Origin: Peptoniphilus sp. BV3C26
Lineage (GTDB): Bacteria > Bacillota > Clostridia > Tissierellales > Peptoniphilaceae
DNA: 64,000 bases
Reading direction: 5' to 3'
Assembly: GCF_000478985.1 (NCBI RefSeq)
Contig: NZ_AWXB01000065.1
Location: 1-64,000, forward strand
Shown: positions 29,300 to 37,441 of the stretch, piece by piece
Layout: each line of letters opens with the position of its first letter
How positions within the stretch are numbered: position 1 is the first letter of the stretch
Made by a program: the position numbers and the translations under genes
Notes under the pieces: generated by a model
Seen by the model: the letters and a program-made list of their open reading frames with translations, nothing else
Databases searched by the model: none
What the model was told of the DNA's origin: nothing

Positions 29300-30010
29300 A
29301 TGTATAATGAAAATTTTGTTACTGCAATAATAGCAGCTGCCGGTATGGGTAGAAGAATGAAAAAAAGCTTAAATAAGCAATTTTTATCTATAAATGATTT
29401 GCCTATATTAGCTCATACTTTAAAAAAATTTGATAATTGTGCATATGTTGATTTTATTTTAATCTTAATTAAAGAAAGTGACATCCCTTATTTGAGTTTT
29501 ATTTTAAATAAAAATAAATTAAAAAAAGATTTTAAAATTGTATATGGGGGAAAAGAAAGAAGTGACTCCATTTTAAATGGCTTAAAAAATATACCTAAAG
29601 AAACAAGCATTGTTTTGACTCATGATGGAGTTAGGCCCTTTGTAAGTGAAGAAAAAATTAGAGAAGCAATAGAAAATGTATTTTTTACAGGAGCCTCAGT
29701 TTTGGGAGTACCTGTAAAAGATACTGTTAAAGTTTCAAAAAATGGGAGCTATGTAGACTATACTCCTAAAAGAGATGAGCTTTTTGCTATACAAACTCCT
29801 CAAGTTTTTAAAACAGATTTATTGTTGAAAGCATATAAGATTGCAGAAGAAGAAGGATATACTGCAACTGATGATTGTGCTCTTGTTGAAAAAATAGGAG
29901 TCAAGGTTAAAATAATACCTAGTGATTATAAAAATATAAAGATTACAACTCAAGAAGATTTAATTATTGCAGAAGCAATTGCTAAATCAGAAAGTCAAGA
30001 AAGGAAGTAA
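29300..30010 (+). CDS. ispD: 2-C-methyl-D-erythritol 4-phosphate cytidylyltransferase
   Basis: Third step of the MEP pathway, coupling CTP to MEP. The nucleotide loop IIAAAGMGRRMKKSLNKQFL is near the N-terminus, followed by GGKERSDSILNGL, LTHDGVRPFV and the C-terminal TDDCALVEKIG. The next gene is ispF, which acts two steps later. The length of 236 is normal. Confidence 0.95.
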   Translation: MYNENFVTAIIAAAGMGRRMKKSLNKQFLSINDLPILAHTLKKFDNCAYVDFILILIKESDIPYLSFILNKNKLKKDFKIVYGGKERSDSILNGLKNIPKETSIVLTHDGVRPFVSEEKIREAIENVFFTGASVLGVPVKDTVKVSKNGSYVDYTPKRDELFAIQTPQVFKTDLLLKAYKIAEEEGYTATDDCALVEKIGVKVKIIPSDYKNIKITTQEDLIIAEAIAKSESQERK

Positions 30011-30012
30011 AC

Positions 30013-30501
30013 ATGAAAATCGGAATTGGAATTGATGTACACAAATTAGTTGAAGGTAGAAATCTTATACTTGGAGGTATAAAAATACCATATGAAAAAG
30101 GACTGGAAGGACATTCTGACGCAGATGTTTTAATACATGCTATAATGGATGCAATTTTAGGTGCATTGGGACATTATGATATAGGTCATGAATTTCCTGA
30201 TACGGATCCTAAATACAAGGATATAGATTCTTTTATACTCTTAAATAGAGTAAAAGATATAATGGAAAGTAAGGGTTATTTTATTGAAAATATAGATTCT
30301 GTTATAGTAGCTGAGAATCCTAAACTTGCACCCTATATAGATGATATGAGAAGTAAAATAAGTAGTGCCCTTGAGATGAATGTTAACAATGTATCTGTAA
30401 AGGCAACTACAACTGAAAAACTTGGTTATATAGGAAGAGGAGAGGGCATAGCAAGCCATGCAGTAGTATTATTAAATGAAAAGGTAGTTGATGCGTTTTG
30501 A
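30013..30501 (+). CDS. ispF: 2-C-methyl-D-erythritol 2,4-cyclodiphosphate synthase
   Basis: Forms the cyclic diphosphate of the MEP pathway. GIDVHKL holds the zinc-binding Asp and His, [20 protein letters not shown] the third ligand and active-site region, and FPDTDPKYK the loop; [17 protein letters not shown] is near the end. AAGGAAGTAAAC precedes the ATG. The 162-residue length fits the family trimer subunit. Confidence 0.96.
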   Translation: MKIGIGIDVHKLVEGRNLILGGIKIPYEKGLEGHSDADVLIHAIMDAILGALGHYDIGHEFPDTDPKYKDIDSFILLNRVKDIMESKGYFIENIDSVIVAENPKLAPYIDDMRSKISSALEMNVNNVSVKATTTEKLGYIGRGEGIASHAVVLLNEKVVDAF

Positions 30502-31154
30502 AATTTTTTATTGACACAGCAAATATAGATGAGATTAAGGAAATAAATTCTTGGGGAATTTTAAGTGGAGTTACAACAAATCCAACTTTAATCGCTAAAG
30601 AAGGTAAAGTTTTTGAAGATGTAATTTCAGAAATTGCAAAAATCGTTTCAGGACCTGTATCTGCAGAAGTAATATCAACAGATAGTCAGGGAATGATTAA
30701 TGAAGCAATGAAATTAAAAGATATAGGAGATAATGTAATTATTAAAATTCCAATGACTGAAGAAGGTTTGAAGGCTGTTAGCTTTTTATCTAAAAAGGGA
30801 ATAAAAACTAATGTTACTCTTGTTTTCAGCGTTTCTCAAGCAATTCTTGCGGCAAGAGCAGGAGCAACTTATATAAGTCCTTTTTTAGGAAGATTGGATG
30901 ATATTGGTGTAAATAGTAAAGACCTTATAGGAAATATATCAAAGATTTTTGAAATTTATGATATAAAAACAGAAATTATAGCTGCAAGTATAAGAACACC
31001 TAACAATATACTTGATTCACTGCTTGCAGGATGTGATATTGCCACAGTTCCCTATAAGGTTTTTAAACAAATGGTTAAACATCCATTAACTGATAATGGG
31101 TTGGATAAATTTTTAAATGATTTTAGTAATGTTAAAACAAAAGGAGATTTTTAA
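30498..31154 (+). CDS. Transaldolase / fructose-6-phosphate aldolase-like protein
   Basis: A 218-residue aldolase of the small transaldolase (MipB/TalC) group. [13 protein letters not shown] and [13 protein letters not shown] are hallmark segments, and the Schiff-base lysine is K83 in [11 protein letters not shown]. The TTG start overlaps the ispF stop codon. Short enzymes of this group can be true transaldolases or fructose-6-phosphate aldolases; the sequence does not settle which. It is linked to glpX and rho, a frequent Firmicute order. Confidence 0.88.
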   Translation: MKFFIDTANIDEIKEINSWGILSGVTTNPTLIAKEGKVFEDVISEIAKIVSGPVSAEVISTDSQGMINEAMKLKDIGDNVIIKIPMTEEGLKAVSFLSKKGIKTNVTLVFSVSQAILAARAGATYISPFLGRLDDIGVNSKDLIGNISKIFEIYDIKTEIIAASIRTPNNILDSLLAGCDIATVPYKVFKQMVKHPLTDNGLDKFLNDFSNVKTKGDF

Positions 31155-32122
31155 TGAACAGAAATTTAGCATTAAATTTAGCAAGAGCTACTGAAGCTGC
31201 AGCTCTATCTGCTGCTCAATGGTTAGGTAAGGGTAAGAAAAATGATGCAGATGGTGCAGCAGTAGAAGCTATGAGAAAGCTTTTTGATACAGTTGATGTA
31301 AATGGTATAGTAGTAATAGGGGAAGGAGAAATGGATGAAGCTCCTATGCTCTATATAGGAGAAGAAGTTGGGACTAAGGTTCCTGGCTCTGATGAAATTG
31401 ATATTGCAGTAGATCCTCTTGATGGAACTACATCAATTGCAAATGGAATGAATAACTCAATTGCAGTTCTTGCTGCAGCTCCAAGAGGATGCTTACTTCA
31501 TGCTCCTGATATTTATATGGATAAAATAGCATGTGGTCCAGGAGCCAAAGGATGTATAGATCTTGAAGATACAACTGAAAACAACATAAAAAGAGTTGCA
31601 AAAGCTCTTAATAAAAACATAGAAGAAATTACAGTTTCTGTTTTAAAAAGAGAAAGACATGACAAACTTGTAGAAGAAATCAGAAAAACAGGCGCAAGAA
31701 TAAAAATGGTAAGTGATGGAGATATTTTAACTGCTATAGAAACTTGTTTTGAAGATTCTGGAGTAGATATGATTATGGGTATTGGAGGAGCTCCTGAGGG
31801 AGTTATTGCAGCTGCTGCTCTTAAATGTTTAGGAGGAGATTTTCAAGGTAAACTTGTTCCTTCTGATGAAGAACAAATGGAAAGATGTAAGTCTTTTCAC
31901 AATGACCTTGAAAAGATTTACCATATAGATGATCTTGTAAAGGGTAATGATGTTATTTTTTCAGCTACAGGTGTTTCTTTTGGAGAAATTTTACAAGGTG
32001 TTAAATTTTTAAAAGATAATAAAGCTACAACTGAAACTCTTGTTACAAGACTTCCCAGCGGTACAGTAAGATTTATTAAGAGTATTCACAATTTAAACAC
32101 AAAACCAGAATACGCAAAATAA
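31154..32122 (+). CDS. glpX: Class II fructose-1,6-bisphosphatase
   Basis: A metal-dependent gluconeogenic phosphatase. [17 protein letters not shown] opens the protein, [18 protein letters not shown] and [14 protein letters not shown] form the metal and phosphate site, and [20 protein letters not shown] follows. It has 322 residues, as is usual. Together with the aldolase gene before it, it suggests carbon flow between pentose and hexose phosphates. It ends one base before rho. Confidence 0.96.
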   Translation: MNRNLALNLARATEAAALSAAQWLGKGKKNDADGAAVEAMRKLFDTVDVNGIVVIGEGEMDEAPMLYIGEEVGTKVPGSDEIDIAVDPLDGTTSIANGMNNSIAVLAAAPRGCLLHAPDIYMDKIACGPGAKGCIDLEDTTENNIKRVAKALNKNIEEITVSVLKRERHDKLVEEIRKTGARIKMVSDGDILTAIETCFEDSGVDMIMGIGGAPEGVIAAAALKCLGGDFQGKLVPSDEEQMERCKSFHNDLEKIYHIDDLVKGNDVIFSATGVSFGEILQGVKFLKDNKATTETLVTRLPSGTVRFIKSIHNLNTKPEYAK

Positions 32123-32123
32123 T

Positions 32124-33755
32124 ATGAATAAAGAAAATTCTACTTCAAAATTATTATCAAATAAAACAATTGAAGATTTAAGAAAAATTGCTCTTTCTAT
32201 GGGTCTTATAGATAATAAGTTTTATGAGAAAGAGGACTATATAAAATTTATTGAAGATGGACAAATACCGAAAATTTCATATTCTAAAGACAAATTGGAA
32301 AATTTAAATAGTTCAGATCTTAGAGACATAGCAAAAAATTTGGAAATTACATCTCCGTATAAATATAAGAAAAATGAATTAATAATAAAAATACTTGAAA
32401 TTTCAGACAATTCTTGGAGTGAAAATCTAAGGGAAAATGATGATTTAGAAAAATTATCAATGGATGATTTAAAAACTCTTGCAATAGAATGTGGACTTGA
32501 AAATCCAAACACATTAAGTAAAGAAGATTTGATAAAATATTTGCATAAAAACAAACATAAAATTTCTAATAAAGTTGAAGAAATAGATAAACTTGATACA
32601 AAAGATCTATCTGACAATGCAACAGAAGAAATAGAAAAACTTGAAAAAATAAATTATGTCACAGGTATTTTAGATCAACTTCCTGATGGATACGGATTTT
32701 TAAGAACTGAAAATTATTTGCCCAGCGAAAATGATATATATGTATCTCCATCTCAAATTAGAAAATTTAGACTTAGGACAGGAGATAAAATTCAAGGAAT
32801 TTTACGTCCATCAAAAGATGGAGAAAATTTTAATGCTCTAATCTACATTAATAAAGTAAATGACTTAAAAGCTAAAGATATAATAAATAGACCTTCCTTT
32901 GATAATTTAACTCCAATATATCCTAAAGAAAAAATAAGTTTGGAAACAAAACCTGAAGAACTGGCAACAAGGCTTATAGATTTAATAGCACCTATAGGAA
33001 AAGGGCAGAGGGGTCTAATTGTATCTCAACCTAAATCTGGAAAAACAACTCTCTTGAAAAAAATTGCAAGTGCAATATCAACTAACTGCAAGGATGTTGA
33101 TTTAATTGTTCTTTTAATTGATGAGAGACCAGAAGAAGTAACTGATATGAAAAGATCAGTAAAAGGAGAGGTTGTATTTTCTACCTTTGATGAACTTAGT
33201 AGGAACCACACAAAAGTAGCTGAGATGGTCATAGAACGGGCTAAGAGGCTTGTAGAACTAAAAAGAGATGTAGTTATATTAGTCGATTCATTAACGCGCC
33301 TTACAAGGGCGTATAACCTCATTACACCACCAAGTGGAAAAACTCTTTCTGGAGGAATTGATCCTTTGTCTTTTCATAATCCAAAAAGATTTTTCGGTGC
33401 GGCAAGAAATATAGAAGAGGGCGGTAGCCTTACAATACTTGCAACAGCTCTTGTGGATACAGGCTCAAGGATGGATGATATAATTTATGAAGAGTTTAAG
33501 GGGACAGGAAATATGGAAATTCATTTAGATAGAATGTTATCTGAAAAAAGAATATTTCCTGCCGTTGATATCTTTAAATCGGGTACGAGAAAAGAAGAAT
33601 TGTTGCTTAATAAAAAAGAATATGATTTTTCCATAGATATAAGACGGGCAACTAGCGATGAACAAAAATTAAAAATAACTGAGTATCTTTTAGATAATTT
33701 AGGAAAATTTAAAACTAATAAAGAATTTTTGGAGAACATAAAAATAGAATTTTAA
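32124..33755 (+). CDS. rho: Transcription termination factor Rho with an expanded N-terminal region
   Basis: Hexameric RNA helicase that ends transcription. The cold-shock RNA-binding domain ([20 protein letters not shown], about residues 174-193) and the ATPase domain with Walker [24 protein letters not shown], the Q-loop and R-loop GKTLSGG are normal. The first 170 residues are unusual: three repeats of a helical Rho-N/SAP-like motif can be aligned (cores near [26 protein letters not shown] and [13 protein letters not shown]) where most Rho proteins have one. The total of 543 residues exceeds the common 420. A strong terminator follows. Confidence 0.95.
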   Translation: MNKENSTSKLLSNKTIEDLRKIALSMGLIDNKFYEKEDYIKFIEDGQIPKISYSKDKLENLNSSDLRDIAKNLEITSPYKYKKNELIIKILEISDNSWSENLRENDDLEKLSMDDLKTLAIECGLENPNTLSKEDLIKYLHKNKHKISNKVEEIDKLDTKDLSDNATEEIEKLEKINYVTGILDQLPDGYGFLRTENYLPSENDIYVSPSQIRKFRLRTGDKIQGILRPSKDGENFNALIYINKVNDLKAKDIINRPSFDNLTPIYPKEKISLETKPEELATRLIDLIAPIGKGQRGLIVSQPKSGKTTLLKKIASAISTNCKDVDLIVLLIDERPEEVTDMKRSVKGEVVFSTFDELSRNHTKVAEMVIERAKRLVELKRDVVILVDSLTRLTRAYNLITPPSGKTLSGGIDPLSFHNPKRFFGAARNIEEGGSLTILATALVDTGSRMDDIIYEEFKGTGNMEIHLDRMLSEKRIFPAVDIFKSGTRKEELLLNKKEYDFSIDIRRATSDEQKLKITEYLLDNLGKFKTNKEFLENIKIEF

Positions 33756-33784
33756 ATAACCGCAAAATCAGCGGTTATTTTTTT
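33754..33784 (+). terminator. Intrinsic terminator after rho
   Basis: AAATAACCGC (33754-33763) pairs with GCGGTTATTT (33771-33780) around a seven-base loop, and the 3' arm runs into further T. The rho stop codon overlaps its first bases. Confidence 0.85.
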
Positions 33785-33798
33785 ATTGAAAATAAATG

Positions 33799-33840
33799 AA
33801 CCGCTAATTAAGCGGTTATATTGACAAATATTGACAAATT
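33799..33840. repeat. Second AACCGCT hairpin and a 10-bp tandem repeat
   Basis: AACCGCT (33799-33805) pairs with AGCGGTT (33811-33817), and shares its arms with the rho terminator, so four copies of the arm sequence lie within about 60 bases. TTGACAAATA and TTGACAAATT follow in tandem (33821-33840). The stretch lies between the convergent rho and AEC genes and has no T run of its own. Confidence 0.6.
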
Positions 33841-33849
33841 TATTATTTT

Positions 33850-34760
33850 TTAAATTACAAATCTTAAAAATAATTGAATTGTAAATATAAAAAGTAGAGT
33901 ACTTATAATTATATAATATTCTGCTAATTGCACCTGAGTGTTATATCTTTTAGCATAAGTAAAAGTGTTAACTGCAACAGGAGCTCCAAAAAGAACTAAA
34001 GAAACTATTGATTCTTCCAAGGGAAATTTAAAAAATTTAAGAAGTACAAGAACAATAGTAGGGAATAGAACTAACTTAAAAAAAGAGATTATCAAAGCAG
34101 ATTTTAAATATTTTTTAATATCTATAAAGCCTAAATTATATCCCATACACATAAGGGCAAGGGAAGAGGATATACTGCCTACATTTCTAAATAAGTCTGC
34201 AAATATGCCTAAGTTTATCTTAAATATCATAAGAAAAACTCCTAAAATTCCTCCAAGCATCATATTATTTTTAAAAATATTGCTTATTATTTTTTTAAAC
34301 TTATTTTTGTGTTATCTAATTTTGAATAAAATAGAACCGATGCAAAATTATAAAATATTTGAGAAAGGCCTATCGCTATTCCTGTTAAGACCAAACCTTT
34401 TTCTCCAACTAAGGAAGAAATAATAGGTATGCCCATTATTATAAAATTACCTCTAAAAATAGCATTAGCACTTACAATCCACATTCCTATATTTTCTTTT
34501 ACTAAAATATTTGCAAGAAAAATACTATAAAATAAATTAATTGCAAATAAAAAAATTGTAAATAATATAAAAGATATACTTACTATATTCATGTCCTTTT
34601 GATAAAAGCTCATCAAAATAGTAAGAGGGAACAAAAGTGAAAAACAAAGATCGTTTATACCGGCATTTGTTTCAGGACTATAAATTTTAAATCTTTTTAT
34701 AGAATATCCGGTAAAAATTGTGAGCATTAATATTAAACACTTATTTAAAACTTCATTCAT
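33850..34760 (-). CDS. AEC-family (auxin efflux/malate-type) transporter, frameshifted at an A7 run
   Basis: Two overlapping-in-sense pieces on the minus strand together make one AEC carrier. The first (34760 to 34287) has five N-terminal helices (NAGINDLCFSLLFPLTILM and on) and stops after SLKK; the second (34263 to 33850) continues with GGILGVFLMIFKINLG and four or five helices ending in FLRFVI. At the junction the coding strand has seven A (34290-34296 on the + strand as T); with eight, the frame reads SLKKIISNIFKNNMMLGGI and the protein is 303 residues, normal for the family. It overlaps the permease gene upstream by eight bases. AEC members export organic acids or amino acids; the substrate is unknown. 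Confidence 0.82.
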
Positions 34761-36087
34761 CTTTAATTTTCCTATAGCCTAAATAGAATATAAAGATGGA
34801 TATAAAAATGTATAAAATAACATAGAAAGGACTTGCTACAATTCCTCCTATTAAAATAATTAAAGAACCTATTATAGCAAAAATAGGTGCAATTATGCCT
34901 TTAAAAGAACTTTTTATTTCGCCGTCTTTATAAAGTTTCATAACTTTTAAATATAAAACAATATAGGTTACATAAGAAAATACAATGGCAATTTCGGAAA
35001 CATCACTTCCACCTAAGAGTTGAAATTTTGAAGTTATATAGTAAGCTATAAGCCAAAAAGTAGAAATTAAAAAGTATATTAAAGCACTTTTTTTAGAAAC
35101 TTGAAGCTTTTCGTCAATCTTTGACACACTTTCATCAAAAGCAATTCCTTTTTCCGCTAAAGCTTGAGGCATTCTTATTCCACCTAAAATTACACCATTT
35201 ATTACACCAAATATAGCTATTGTTACTAAAAGTATTAAAAATTTTGCTCCTATTGGTCCAAGCATAATATTAAAAGCCGTATAGACTGAATCATCTTGTA
35301 GACTCATAATGTAAGTTGGTCCTAAAATATTTATAATTCCTAAAAAATATAATAGATAAGATAATAAAATAAGTATGGGAGATAATATTAATACTAAGGG
35401 CATTGTCCTTTTTGGATTTTTAAGCTCTGGAACTATAGCTGTAACTATAGGCCATCCGTCAAAAGAAAAGGCGATAGGAGCTAAACTTGCAATCCATTTA
35501 TAGCCTATATTCTTAGGACTTATAAGAGTATATTGGCTTGGTACTTGGGGATAATCACCCTTATAAAATAAACCGTAAATAGCAATAGCAAAAATAGGAA
35601 TCAATTTTATAATAGTTGAAATAAATTGTATATTACCGCCTAATTTTCTATTGTAAGTATTAAGGAGAGTTATTAGTATTAATAAAATAAATCCTAAAAA
35701 TATTTTAACCTCATAACTTAAATTAACCTCAAAAGTAATGCACGCAAACATGACAGTTGCATAAGCAAGAACTGCAGTAACTGAAGGTAAGTATATGAAA
35801 GTTTGAAAAAATCCGAAGCCTGATCCAAATTTTTTACTTATATATTTCTCAAAATAGCTTACAAAACCTCCACTTGAATTTGTACGTATTGCAAGTTCAC
35901 TTAAAGTTAATGAACCAAAAATAATTCCCAAAGCTCCAATGCATAGTACTAAAATTCCAGTTTTTATATTTCCGCCAGTTGCCAATAAAATATTGTCCGC
36001 TTTAAAAAATATGCCAGATCCTACAACAATACCTACAACCATGGCAACGGCTGTAGAAAATCCATATACTTTTCTATTTTTTTCCAT
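34753..36087 (-). CDS. APC-family amino acid permease
   Basis: A 444-residue transporter with about twelve membrane helices. The first helix carries the APC signature AVAMVVGIVVGSGIFFKADN, and FVSYFEKYISKKFGSGFGF lies in the third-helix region. It resembles the LAT/SteT exchanger-type group (serine/threonine or related exchange), but the substrate cannot be named. ATG 36087 is taken as the start; GGAGG lies unusually far upstream (about 14 bases), and a TTG at 36108 within it is the alternative. An extended -10 box precedes it. Confidence 0.87.
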   Translation of the reverse strand: MEKNRKVYGFSTAVAMVVGIVVGSGIFFKADNILLATGGNIKTGILVLCIGALGIIFGSLTLSELAIRTNSSGGFVSYFEKYISKKFGSGFGFFQTFIYLPSVTAVLAYATVMFACITFEVNLSYEVKIFLGFILLILITLLNTYNRKLGGNIQFISTIIKLIPIFAIAIYGLFYKGDYPQVPSQYTLISPKNIGYKWIASLAPIAFSFDGWPIVTAIVPELKNPKRTMPLVLILSPILILLSYLLYFLGIINILGPTYIMSLQDDSVYTAFNIMLGPIGAKFLILLVTIAIFGVINGVILGGIRMPQALAEKGIAFDESVSKIDEKLQVSKKSALIYFLISTFWLIAYYITSKFQLLGGSDVSEIAIVFSYVTYIVLYLKVMKLYKDGEIKSSFKGIIAPIFAIIGSLIILIGGIVASPFYVILYIFISIFIFYLGYRKIKDE

Positions 36088-36121
36088 AATGAATAATAAA
36101 TCCTCCAAAATAATTTAAAAT

Positions 36122-36130
36122 AATTATATC
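36122..36130 (-). promoter_or_regulatory. Extended -10 promoter of the permease-AEC operon
   Basis: On the minus strand the sequence reads TGATATAAT, an extended -10 box, about 15-20 bases before the GGAGG site of the permease gene. I see no good -35 box, as is common for extended -10 promoters. Confidence 0.45.
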
Positions 36131-36159
36131 ACAAAGCCTTAGAAGAATAGAGGGATTTA

Positions 36160-36200
36160 AAAAAATAAAATACTTCACAAAATAATAATTTTGTGAAGTA
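36160..36200 (-). terminator. Minus-strand terminator after the LysM gene
   Basis: A perfect 13-bp stem (36171-36183 with 36188-36200, loop AATA) is followed on the minus strand by a T-rich run (36160-36170). It would separate the LysM gene from the permease promoter downstream. Confidence 0.65.
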
Positions 36201-36225
36201 CGATATAGGATTTATTGTTTTTAAT

Positions 36226-36281
36226 AACAGCTAACAATACAGCCAACAATTAACTAACAATTGATCTGTAGCTGTTTTTTT
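36226..36281 (+). repeat. Plus-strand hairpin with T7 containing three short direct repeats
   Basis: AACAGCT (36226-36232) pairs with AGCTGTT (36270-36276), and seven T follow. The loop holds CTAACAAT, CCAACAAT and CTAACAAT (36231, 36243, 36254) and a smaller CAATT/AATTG hairpin. It looks like a terminator on the + strand, but no + strand gene lies upstream for more than 2 kb. Confidence 0.5.
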
Positions 36282-36285
36282 GATT

Positions 36286-36597
36286 TTATTTTATTATAAC
36301 TGGCATTTTTAATTCTTGTCCAGGATGAATATTATTTCCTAAATTATTTATTTCTTCAACCTTATCTATATAATTTCTTTTGTCACAATCATCTCCAATA
36401 TAAATTGATGCAATCTTCCATAAAGTATCATTTTCTTTTACTGTATATATTTCATATTTTATTGTTTGATCTTGAATTGGTGTCTTATATAATTTAAGTC
36501 CACTTGTAAAGAAAAATGCTAAAAATAAGAAAAATATTACTCTAAATTTCTTAATATAAATTCTTTTTTTCAATTTTATTTTTTTATTCGTTTTCAT
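36286..36597 (-). CDS. LysM-domain small membrane protein, YneA-like (probable SOS cell-division inhibitor)
   Basis: A 103-residue protein with a basic N-terminus, one membrane helix (about residues 18-36) and a C-terminal LysM domain (YTVKENDTLWKIASIYIG to PGQELKMP). Size, layout and position divergent from lexA match YneA of Bacillus, an SOS-induced inhibitor of division exposed at the cell surface. The intervening DNA carries many LexA-type boxes, which supports SOS control. GAGGTG precedes the ATG. Sequence similarity to YneA beyond the LysM domain is not evident to me, so the function is inferred. Confidence 0.75.
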   Translation of the reverse strand: MKTNKKIKLKKRIYIKKFRVIFFLFLAFFFTSGLKLYKTPIQDQTIKYEIYTVKENDTLWKIASIYIGDDCDKRNYIDKVEEINNLGNNIHPGQELKMPVIIK

Positions 36598-36624
36598 TTT
36601 AACACCTCAAAATTTTATAAATAA

Positions 36625-36689
36625 GAATGTTTGTTTAGAATATATGTTTTGAATACATGTTCTGAACAATTGTTCTGAATTAATGATAA
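36625..36689. promoter_or_regulatory. Tandem array of LexA-type SOS boxes with 13-bp period
   Basis: Five consecutive 13-base units start at 36625, 36638, 36651, 36664 and 36677. They read GAAT-GTTT-GTTT, GAAT-ATAT-GTTT, GAAT-ACAT-GTTC, GAAC-AATT-GTTC and a degenerate GAAT-TAAT-GATA, each with one or two spacer bases. The fourth is a perfect match to the Bacillus/Clostridium SOS box GAAC-N4-GTTC. They lie between the LysM gene and lexA and probably bind LexA cooperatively. Confidence 0.8.
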
Positions 36690-36691
36690 AC

Positions 36692-36744
36692 GAAAATATG
36701 TTCTTTGTCAAGAAAAAATAAACACATGTTTGAAATATATGTTT
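36692..36744. promoter_or_regulatory. Further LexA-type boxes over the lexA promoter
   Basis: GAAA-ATAT-GTTC is at 36692-36703. AAAC-ACAT-GTTT (36720-36731) and AAAT-ATAT-GTTT (36733-36744) are again 13 bases apart and cover the -35 region of lexA. This fits autorepression of lexA. Confidence 0.65.
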
Positions 36745-36757
36745 TTTTTGTTATAAT
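36730..36757 (+). promoter_or_regulatory. lexA promoter
   Basis: TTGAAA (36730-36735) and TATAAT (36752-36757) are 16 bases apart. The lexA ATG lies 27 bases beyond, after a strong AAGGAGG site (36771-36777). The -35 box overlaps two LexA-type half-sites. Confidence 0.75.
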
Positions 36758-36783
36758 AAAGTAAATTATTAAGGAGGACATTT

Positions 36784-37401
36784 ATGTACGAAGATTTAAA
36801 CCAACGACAAGTAAACATACTCTTGTTTATTAAAAAAATTTTAGAAAGCAAAGGCTATCCCCCAACTGTTAGAGAAATTTGCCAAGGGTGTTCTATTAAA
36901 AGTACGTCTACTGTTCATTCAAGTCTTGAAAAATTGGAACTTTTAGGCTACATAAGAAGAGATCCTACAAAACCAAGAGCTATAGAAATATTAGATTCAT
37001 CATCAGACCTATTTTTACAAAAGAAAAAAACCGTTGATATTCCCATTGTAGGAACTGTTACTGCAGGAGCCCCTATTTTAGCTTTTGAAAATATAGAAGA
37101 TACCTATCCCCTGCCTATTGATTTTGCTAAGGACAGAGATTTATTTATTTTAAAAGTTCGTGGAGAAAGTATGATAAATGCAGGAATTCTTGATGGAGAT
37201 TATGTAATTATAGAAAAGAGGAGTTATGCCAATAACGGAGATATGGTTTTAGCTTTACTTGGAGATGAGGCTACTATAAAAACTTTTTACAAAGAGGAAG
37301 ATAGATATAGGCTTCAGCCGGAAAATGATACAATGAGTCCTATTTACACAAGAGAATTACAAATACTTGGCTTAATAGTTGGTTTATATAGAAGATTTTA
37401 A
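36784..37401 (+). CDS. lexA: LexA repressor
   Basis: Represses SOS genes and cleaves itself when RecA is active. The N-terminal winged helix spans about residues 1-65 (TVREICQGCSIKSTSTVHSSL is the recognition region, quoted to 20 here as TVREICQGCSIKSTSTVHSS). The cleavage site is A94-G95 in TVTAGAPI, and the Ser-Lys dyad is S129 (RGESM) and K166 (DEATIKTF). It has 205 residues, normal length. Its own promoter overlaps operator sequences. SOS candidates in this window are itself and the divergent LysM gene. Confidence 0.97.
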   Translation: MYEDLNQRQVNILLFIKKILESKGYPPTVREICQGCSIKSTSTVHSSLEKLELLGYIRRDPTKPRAIEILDSSSDLFLQKKKTVDIPIVGTVTAGAPILAFENIEDTYPLPIDFAKDRDLFILKVRGESMINAGILDGDYVIIEKRSYANNGDMVLALLGDEATIKTFYKEEDRYRLQPENDTMSPIYTRELQILGLIVGLYRRF

Positions 37402-37411
37402 AATGTCCATT

Positions 37412-37441
37412 AAAAAAAGACCCCATGTGAGGTCTTTTTTT
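37412..37441. terminator. Bidirectional terminator between lexA and larC
   Basis: An 11-bp stem, seven A plus GACC (37412-37422) with GGTC plus seven T (37431-37441), closes an eight-base loop. Its A/T tails serve both convergent genes. Confidence 0.85.

Noticed and set aside
33821-33849. Tandem TTGACA boxes as a + strand promoter after rho
   Set aside because: No properly spaced -10 box follows, and the only gene downstream runs on the opposite strand.
33965-34423. A 152-codon + strand frame across the AEC transporter break
   Set aside because: The minus strand shows continuous transporter helices on both sides of the break; the + strand frame has no family features and exists because stops are rare in mirrored hydrophobic codons.
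36625-36689. The 13-bp array as a CRISPR, iteron origin or plasmid feature
   Set aside because: The units have no spacers, match the SOS-box consensus and lie next to lexA; no replication initiator is nearby.
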